Part shown: piece after piece, positions 6,891-10,795 of the stretch | Position numbering within the stretch: the stretch's first letter is position 1 | How the letters are laid out: each line of letters begins with the position of its first letter | From: Asterionellopsis glacialis | Lineage: Eukaryota > Bacillariophyta > Plagiogrammaphyceae > Rhaphoneidales > Asterionellopsidaceae | Assembly (NCBI GenBank): GCA_014885115.2 | Contig: WKLE02000184.1 | Location: forward strand, 1-10,795 | DNA: 10,795 nucleotides | Reading direction: 5' to 3' | Program-made: the position numbers and the translations under genes | The notes under the pieces: model-generated | The model's database searches: none | Told to the model about the DNA's origin: nothing | What the model saw: only the letters and a program-made list of their open reading frames with translations

Positions 6891-8765
6891 CTAATGGGTA
6901 ATAATATGACTGATTCGTACACTTTCTTCAAGTCCTGGTTTGACCTTGATGGAAAGATACGAATGACCATTATTACCAATATCAGCACCATCTTCTAAAT
7001 GTGTTTTTAGGAGACGTACACATTTACCGTTGGGCCATATATCCCAGGTAGTATTGAGGAGTCTTTTATTATTAAATTCAACCTCGATGTATTCATTTTC
7101 CATAAACATATCTTCTGCAACTTCTTTACCACAACATCCACATACTACCAATAATCCAACTTCCATTTTAGGTAATTTAAAGACAGCACGACCTTCGTTA
7201 CCAGTCTCTGCAGTTAGACCAGCACAACGGTCCGGAAAGGAACAAAATTCAGGTGTCTCCGCATATGTTTTTTGATCTGATTTGGGAACCATATGCCATG
7301 GATCAGCAGGTATTACCCATCCAGTCCAATTTTGTAATTCACCTCGATAGGGATTCAAACTATCATCGGCAGGTGTTAAACTTGCACCGTACCAACCAAA
7401 GGTTGGAAGTTCATAATTTAAACACGTGGGGGCTTCATCAACTGTACAATACAGTGGATCACAAAACATGGGTTCCGAAAAGTCAGATGCCATCATTATT
7501 GGACGTTCCTTGGACCATAGTTTATAAATGTCCTTCTTGGCCTTGATGGCATCTTCAATCATATCCAAGGCACCCAATATAGCCAAGGAATACGTGTAGG
7601 CATATCCATCTGCGATTGTTTGAAATCCCAATGGTCCTGGATGCCAATTTCGAAAGACGACTCCCAATGAATCTTTTCGTTCTTCATTTTGTTCTGTTTC
7701 ACCGTATCGTGTTGTTTGATGTATATAATCACCTACATGTCCACCAGAGAAGGCTACAGTCTTTGATTTATTTTTCCACATATTATAGATTGACTCCCGC
7801 ATACAAAATGAATTATATCCATAATCTTCATAGTAGTTTAAAAATGGAATACCATCTTTACTATCTTGATCACCATTGTAACATCTGTAAACATGATTTT
7901 CACCCTTTTCACCCCAATAATTTCCCCCTACATTCAAGGCATGGACAGGTGGTTGTCTTGGCATTAGTTGAGCCCATCGAATTAAACTTTCGCGTTCGTT
8001 GTCTCCGCCATTCCCGGCTTCAAAGTACGTCCATGAATAATGAATAATATCGACAAAGGGCGATACATTTTGTTGAATGCAATAGACTTGATTGTGATGT
8101 GAATCGCCACATCCGCCGCCCTCACCTGCATTTTGCACGTCCAATTTCATAGAGGCTGCCTCCCATACTTTATGAAAGGTACGGTATAATTGATTTTCAT
8201 AACTGTCGTAGACACAATTATCATGTCCAGCCGCAACGGAACTGCCAATCGTACCAATAATAAATGTATCTTGTGTTGGATCTACCAAGGCACGTGCCAT
8301 GGTATCCATTAATTTCATTTCACGTGTGGGTTTCGTTGCATTGATGGGTTTACCAAAATTCCAATCTTGTGCCCAACCCTGTTGAGTTAAAAATTCTTTG
8401 GCAGTCAAATTCGCATTATCTACCTTATAATAGGCATCTAAGGTTTCCAACAAGGCATGTACTTCCCTACGGACAGCATCAATACGTTCTTGATTGAATT
8501 TACCTGCAACTTTTACCTTGGTTTCCTTGAGGGTACCCTGTGTAAATTTCGAATTGGCATCGGATCCACTACTTTGATAGGATTTCCACATTCTATTGGC
8601 AGAGGATCGTAACGACATGCCTGAAATTTGAAAGGCTTCTTGTTCATTGAAAATACCACCCAACATGAAGGAACCTAAAAATCCTAAACCCACGAGTAGA
8701 TACGTAATTCTATTCGAAGAAGTTGCTCCACCTCCATTATCATTGCTACAACTAGAACCCGCCAT
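6891..8765 (-). CDS. SGNH/GDSL-esterase-like type II membrane protein
   Basis: This single-exon gene encodes 624 residues. A short Ser/Gly/Asn-rich N-terminus is followed by one hydrophobic segment (about 20-39, ITYLLVGLGFLGSFMLGG), read as a signal anchor that places the rest in the lumen or outside the cell. The central domain has hallmarks of the SGNH hydrolase fold. The nucleophile block is IGSSVAAGHDN (173-183) with S176 in the GxSxxxG position, S175 replacing the usual Asp. A Gly-rich NAGEGGGCGDS block (212-222) could form the oxyanion hole, and NWHPGPLGF (373-381) supplies H375 as the likely catalytic His. The usual Asp three residues before that His is Arg here. The C-terminal 200 residues are Cys-rich and probably form a separate beta domain. 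Six N-glycosylation sequons (N119, N142, N233, N332, N479, N571) fit a secreted domain. The substrate is unknown; deacetylation or esterification of surface glycans is a guess. From memory, similar proteins form an expanded diatom family. The gene is divergent from the gene at 9612. Confidence 0.75.
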   Translation of the reverse strand: MAGSSCSNDNGGGATSSNRITYLLVGLGFLGSFMLGGIFNEQEAFQISGMSLRSSANRMWKSYQSSGSDANSKFTQGTLKETKVKVAGKFNQERIDAVRREVHALLETLDAYYKVDNANLTAKEFLTQQGWAQDWNFGKPINATKPTREMKLMDTMARALVDPTQDTFIIGTIGSSVAAGHDNCVYDSYENQLYRTFHKVWEAASMKLDVQNAGEGGGCGDSHHNQVYCIQQNVSPFVDIIHYSWTYFEAGNGGDNERESLIRWAQLMPRQPPVHALNVGGNYWGEKGENHVYRCYNGDQDSKDGIPFLNYYEDYGYNSFCMRESIYNMWKNKSKTVAFSGGHVGDYIHQTTRYGETEQNEERKDSLGVVFRNWHPGPLGFQTIADGYAYTYSLAILGALDMIEDAIKAKKDIYKLWSKERPIMMASDFSEPMFCDPLYCTVDEAPTCLNYELPTFGWYGASLTPADDSLNPYRGELQNWTGWVIPADPWHMVPKSDQKTYAETPEFCSFPDRCAGLTAETGNEGRAVFKLPKMEVGLLVVCGCCGKEVAEDMFMENEYIEVEFNNKRLLNTTWDIWPNGKCVRLLKTHLEDGADIGNNGHSYLSIKVKPGLEESVRISHIITH

Positions 8766-8796
8766 GATGATGTTACTACTAGGTATGATATACAGT

Positions 8797-8820
8797 TCTC
8801 TCTCTCTCTCTCTCTCTCTC
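8797..8820. repeat. (TC)12 microsatellite upstream of the esterase-like gene
   Basis: Twelve uninterrupted TC units lie 31 bases before the minus-strand ATG, so they read as GA repeats in the probable 5' untranslated region of that gene. The length is likely to vary between strains. Confidence 0.85.
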
Positions 8821-9030
8821 TTCTTTGAAAAGTATGCAGATGAATGAAATATTTTTAGACTAGACGATCAACACAATGGTGTCTCGTTCTCAGTTCGTTG
8901 TTCAACTTCTCGTGGTATGATATATATGGTATCTTGCAATATTTCTTTTGTTGTCGGCAAATGATCCTAGCCGTGACAGCATAGCATTAGAGGCAGCGCG
9001 ATTCGTTGTTTTGGTGGGGGCGCTAAGCAA

Positions 9031-9038
9031 TACCGGTA
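9031..9038. promoter_or_regulatory. TACCGGTA palindrome, second copy
   Basis: A perfect octamer about 266 bases upstream of the minus-strand ATG at 8765, directly followed by CGGTAG. It is the same motif as at 1232-1239 and 9343-9350. Confidence 0.3.
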
Positions 9039-9086
9039 CGGTAGGGAGTCCTGGATGCAAGTCGCCACTCGGAAAATGGCAAAGAC

Positions 9087-9178
9087 GCGCCCACATGCAT
9101 CCCAATTTTTGAAAAGATCCGGATGTTCTCGATCCCAATGCGCCACTTTTTCACCAAATCGATGCAGATGTGGGGCGC
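9087..9178. repeat. Long imperfect inverted repeat (15-bp stem, 59-base loop)
   Basis: Left arm GCGCCCACATGCATC (9087-9101) pairs with right arm GATGCAGATGTGGGGCGC (9161-9178). The pairs form in blocks of 6, 4 and 5, interrupted only by a one-base bulge (9172) and a two-base bulge (9166-9167), both on the right arm. Such a stem could form in RNA or be the remains of a small inverted-repeat element. No target-site duplication is obvious. Confidence 0.5.
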
Positions 9179-9183
9179 TGGTA

Positions 9184-9197
9184 CGTATTAAAATACG
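9184..9197. repeat. CGTATT-AA-AATACG palindrome
   Basis: A perfect 6-bp inverted repeat with a two-base centre, immediately after the longer inverted repeat and just before an AT-only tract of TTATTA-like units (about 9198-9233). Role unknown. Confidence 0.4.
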
Positions 9198-9342
9198 CTT
9201 ATTAATATTTATTATTATTTATTAAAAATAATACCTGTGTAGTAAAATTTGAAAATTTTCTACGGTATTTTGAATTTTTTCTGATTTAGACCCGCGCGAA
9301 CTCTGTCGGCTGTCGGCACAAGATCGCCAAAAAATAGACATC

Positions 9343-9350
9343 TACCGGTA
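9343..9350. promoter_or_regulatory. TACCGGTA palindrome, third copy
   Basis: A perfect octamer ending 261 bases before the ATG at 9612. A related TACGGTA follows at 9381-9387. The position resembles that of the other two copies relative to their genes. Confidence 0.3.
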
Positions 9351-9354
9351 GGGC

Positions 9355-9409
9355 GGGTTCTCTACAGTTTTCTTGGCCTGTACGGTAGCTAGAACTAGTA
9401 GAGAGTCCC
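9355..9409 (+). repeat. Weak hairpin GGGTTCTCTAC / GTAGAGAGTCCC
   Basis: The two arms (9355-9365 and 9398-9409) can pair over seven consecutive bases, a G-T wobble and three G-C pairs with one bulge. The loop is 32 bases. It could be chance or a structured leader of the downstream gene. Confidence 0.25.
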
Positions 9410-9470
9410 AGCTTTAGAGGTCCTGCCTACGTGTCCATGCGTTCATTGTGTTTATTCTTTAATTTCATTC

Positions 9471-9500
9471 ATGTCGACATTATGGTCGACGGTATCGACC
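9471..9500. repeat. Clustered GTCGAC palindromes
   Basis: ATGTCGACAT (9471-9480) is a perfect 10-base palindrome. It is followed at once by GGTCGA-CGGTA-TCGACC (9484-9500), a perfect 6-bp inverted repeat. Two GTCGAC and one TCGACC fall within 30 bases, 112-141 bases before the next start codon, where a regulator could bind. That role is inference. Confidence 0.35.
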
Positions 9501-9611
9501 TTGATCACAACATAGACATAGACCCCACAGGCAAAGCAATCAAGGGGAATACGAGCATGCCCTGAAGAAATACAGTAAGACACACACAGCACAACAGGAA
9601 CAAAAACAATC

Positions 9612-10795
9612 ATGCCTTCCAAGACAAATAAAAAAGAACTCGTAATTCTTTGTATTGGCGTCATTGTTTTCTACATGATGGCAATCTTACCTTTTTATTA
9701 TTCCATTGATCACTATAATGATACGTATAATGGTCTCCAACAACGCAAATTATCACCCATGCTTGTGCGACCTACTAATTCCTTTAATAATAGTAAAAGA
9801 GATTATCGTCTATCATTATCTGCTCGATCTGTCATAATTGATGACAAACAACAACAACAAGAAGAAGAAAAAGGAAAAAATCACATATCACCCGCCATAA
9901 TTGACAAAATACACGAAGATGACAGCATAGAAGCAGACGACATAAAAGGAGAAATTTATGATGAAGGAATAGATGGAAATCATATCGAAGGAGAAGGGGA
10001 ACAAGAAGAAGCAGTTGATGATGATACATTGCCTTATTCGTATGATTGTGACGGTGAAGAAGAAGAATCCGAAGAAGAGAAGGAGGAAACCCAAAACAAA
10101 AGCAATTCTATTAAGAACGAAGATAAGCAAGAAAAAGAAGAAATCCATTCTCTTTCTGGTTTGGATTGTACAAATCATGGTGGACCAAACGATCCTGATG
10201 TATCTGCTGAAATGGTTTATTGGGAAGATATACCATCTGATGCATTATATCGAAGTCCTTTTCTAGAGGAGGAGGACAACAACAATAAGGACGACAACAA
10301 TATTAGAAATCCTGGAAAAACAAACGTAAATGATAACAACAAAAAGAAGAAGAAGAAGAAACAAACAACAAAGTATATTACATATCAACCGTCGAGTGCA
10401 GGTTTCAACAATGAGCGAATGGCATTTGAAACTATAGCAGTATTAGCCATTACAACAGGACGCACACTTGTATTGCCTAACGATCAAGTTATAGAACACC
10501 TTATGCGCCAAACAACGAAATCGGGATTGGGCTATAATGACTTTTTTCATTTAGACTTTTTAAATGCAGAACATGATGGATTTGATATTATATCGATGGA
10601 AGAATTCCTTCAAAGAGAAGGTTTGACAGGGAATCTTAAACGCATAGATGGCAGTGATGAAGTGTTATACCCACCTAGGAATCGTACAGATTGGAATGGT
10701 CGTCCTGATATTGAAGATTGTTTATACAAATATTTGAGTGAAGTAGGATACGTACCAAGGTGGAATCCTACTAAATGTGTTGCTGCTATACCATC
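9612..10795 (+). CDS. O-fucosyltransferase-like type II membrane protein (3' truncated by window)
   Basis: The open frame runs from the ATG at 9612 through the window end, giving 394 residues and two bases with no stop. A short basic tail (MPSKTNKKE) precedes one hydrophobic segment (about 10-29), the layout of a Golgi type II glycosyltransferase with its catalytic part in the lumen. Residues 75-250 form a low-complexity stem rich in Glu, Asp, Asn and Lys, with a lysine run at about 245-251. The domain then opens with KYITYQPSSAGFNNERMAFE (254-273) and GRTLVLPND (283-291). This resembles the start of the GDP-fucose protein O-fucosyltransferase-like superfamily, where a G-x-N-N-x-R-x-x-x-E segment and R-T-L-V-L-P are typical. 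Near the end, WNPTKCVAAIP fits related proteins as I remember them. The donor, acceptor and catalytic Arg cannot be judged because the C-terminal half is outside the window. It is divergent from the esterase-like gene. The frame is certain and the family likely. Confidence 0.75.
   Translation, partial: MPSKTNKKELVILCIGVIVFYMMAILPFYYSIDHYNDTYNGLQQRKLSPMLVRPTNSFNNSKRDYRLSLSARSVIIDDKQQQQEEEKGKNHISPAIIDKIHEDDSIEADDIKGEIYDEGIDGNHIEGEGEQEEAVDDDTLPYSYDCDGEEEESEEEKEETQNKSNSIKNEDKQEKEEIHSLSGLDCTNHGGPNDPDVSAEMVYWEDIPSDALYRSPFLEEEDNNNKDDNNIRNPGKTNVNDNNKKKKKKKQTTKYITYQPSSAGFNNERMAFETIAVLAITTGRTLVLPNDQVIEHLMRQTTKSGLGYNDFFHLDFLNAEHDGFDIISMEEFLQREGLTGNLKRIDGSDEVLYPPRNRTDWNGRPDIEDCLYKYLSEVGYVPRWNPTKCVAAIP

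Larger units (their letters stand above)
8766..9611. promoter_or_regulatory. Shared upstream region of two divergent genes
   Basis: These 846 bases separate the start codons of the esterase-like gene (minus) and the fucosyltransferase-like gene (plus), so both promoters must lie here. It holds a TC tract, two TACCGGTA octamers, an imperfect 15-bp inverted repeat, an AT-rich block at about 9198-9245, and clustered GTCGAC palindromes near 9471-9500. A 78-codon minus-strand frame at 8902-9138 shows no family motif and overlaps the inverted repeat, so I do not call it. A short upstream frame starts at the ATG at 9471 and ends before 9540. Confidence 0.55.

Noticed and set aside
7030..8047. Plus-strand open frames within the esterase-like gene
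   Set aside because: They lie opposite a long minus-strand frame with clear domain motifs and contain none themselves.
8902..9138. 78-codon minus-strand frame in the divergent upstream region
   Set aside because: It has no recognised motif, overlaps a palindrome-rich segment and the inverted repeat, and is short enough to arise by chance.
9832..10266. Minus- and plus-strand frames under the fucosyltransferase-like stem
   Set aside because: They are Leu/Phe- or Lys-rich complements of the GAA/CAA-rich stem; the frame from 9612 runs unbroken to the window end and carries the domain.
1..10795. tRNA genes, CRISPR arrays, transposases or integrases
   Set aside because: I looked for tRNA box A and B sequences, regularly spaced non-coding repeats and mobile-element protein motifs on both strands and saw none; GGTTCGAGTTCGAAT near 4926 is within DIS3 coding sequence.

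Overview
The window looks like nuclear DNA from a unicellular eukaryote, most likely a diatom or a related stramenopile. The central gene is interrupted by short GT-AG introns. Coding regions are moderately AT-rich and separated by AT-rich spacers of several hundred bases. Two genes encode secretory-pathway proteins with an N-terminal signal anchor, of kinds I associate with diatom genomes. The species assignment is inference; the introns, reading frames and domain motifs are read directly.

Layout. (1) 1-1047, plus: an unrecognised, highly charged protein built from six copies of an acidic/Phe/amphipathic-helix motif separated by basic linkers; it may continue upstream of the window. (2) 1438-5208, plus: a full-length DIS3/Rrp44 exosome ribonuclease (PIN, two cold-shock domains, RNB, S1). 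It has three introns, the middle one (3388-3611) carrying a possible 72-nt in-frame cassette exon. (3) 5237-5815, minus: a decayed gene fragment in three reading frames, convergent with DIS3. (4) 5816-6890: an AT-rich spacer with no gene I can support, only tiny open frames and a few hairpins. (5) 6891-8765, minus: a single-exon SGNH/GDSL-esterase-like type II membrane protein. (6) 8766-9611: an upstream region shared by two divergent genes, rich in palindromes and one long imperfect inverted repeat. (7) 9612 to the window end, plus: the N-terminal 394 residues of a type II membrane protein with an O-fucosyltransferase-like domain.

How the genes relate. DIS3 acts in RNA decay and processing and shows no functional link to its neighbours. 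The esterase-like protein and the fucosyltransferase-like protein are head to head, and both are predicted to be anchored in the secretory pathway. Joint work on cell-surface glycans or wall material is possible but is inference only. The octamer TACCGGTA occurs exactly three times in the window, each time about 200-270 bases upstream of one of the three start codons whose upstream DNA is visible.

I found no mobile element, CRISPR array, tRNA or rRNA gene, and nothing I would call a new multi-gene system. The best leads are the six-copy motif protein, the candidate cassette exon inside the DIS3 catalytic domain, the missing CR3 cysteines of DIS3, and the shared promoter octamer.
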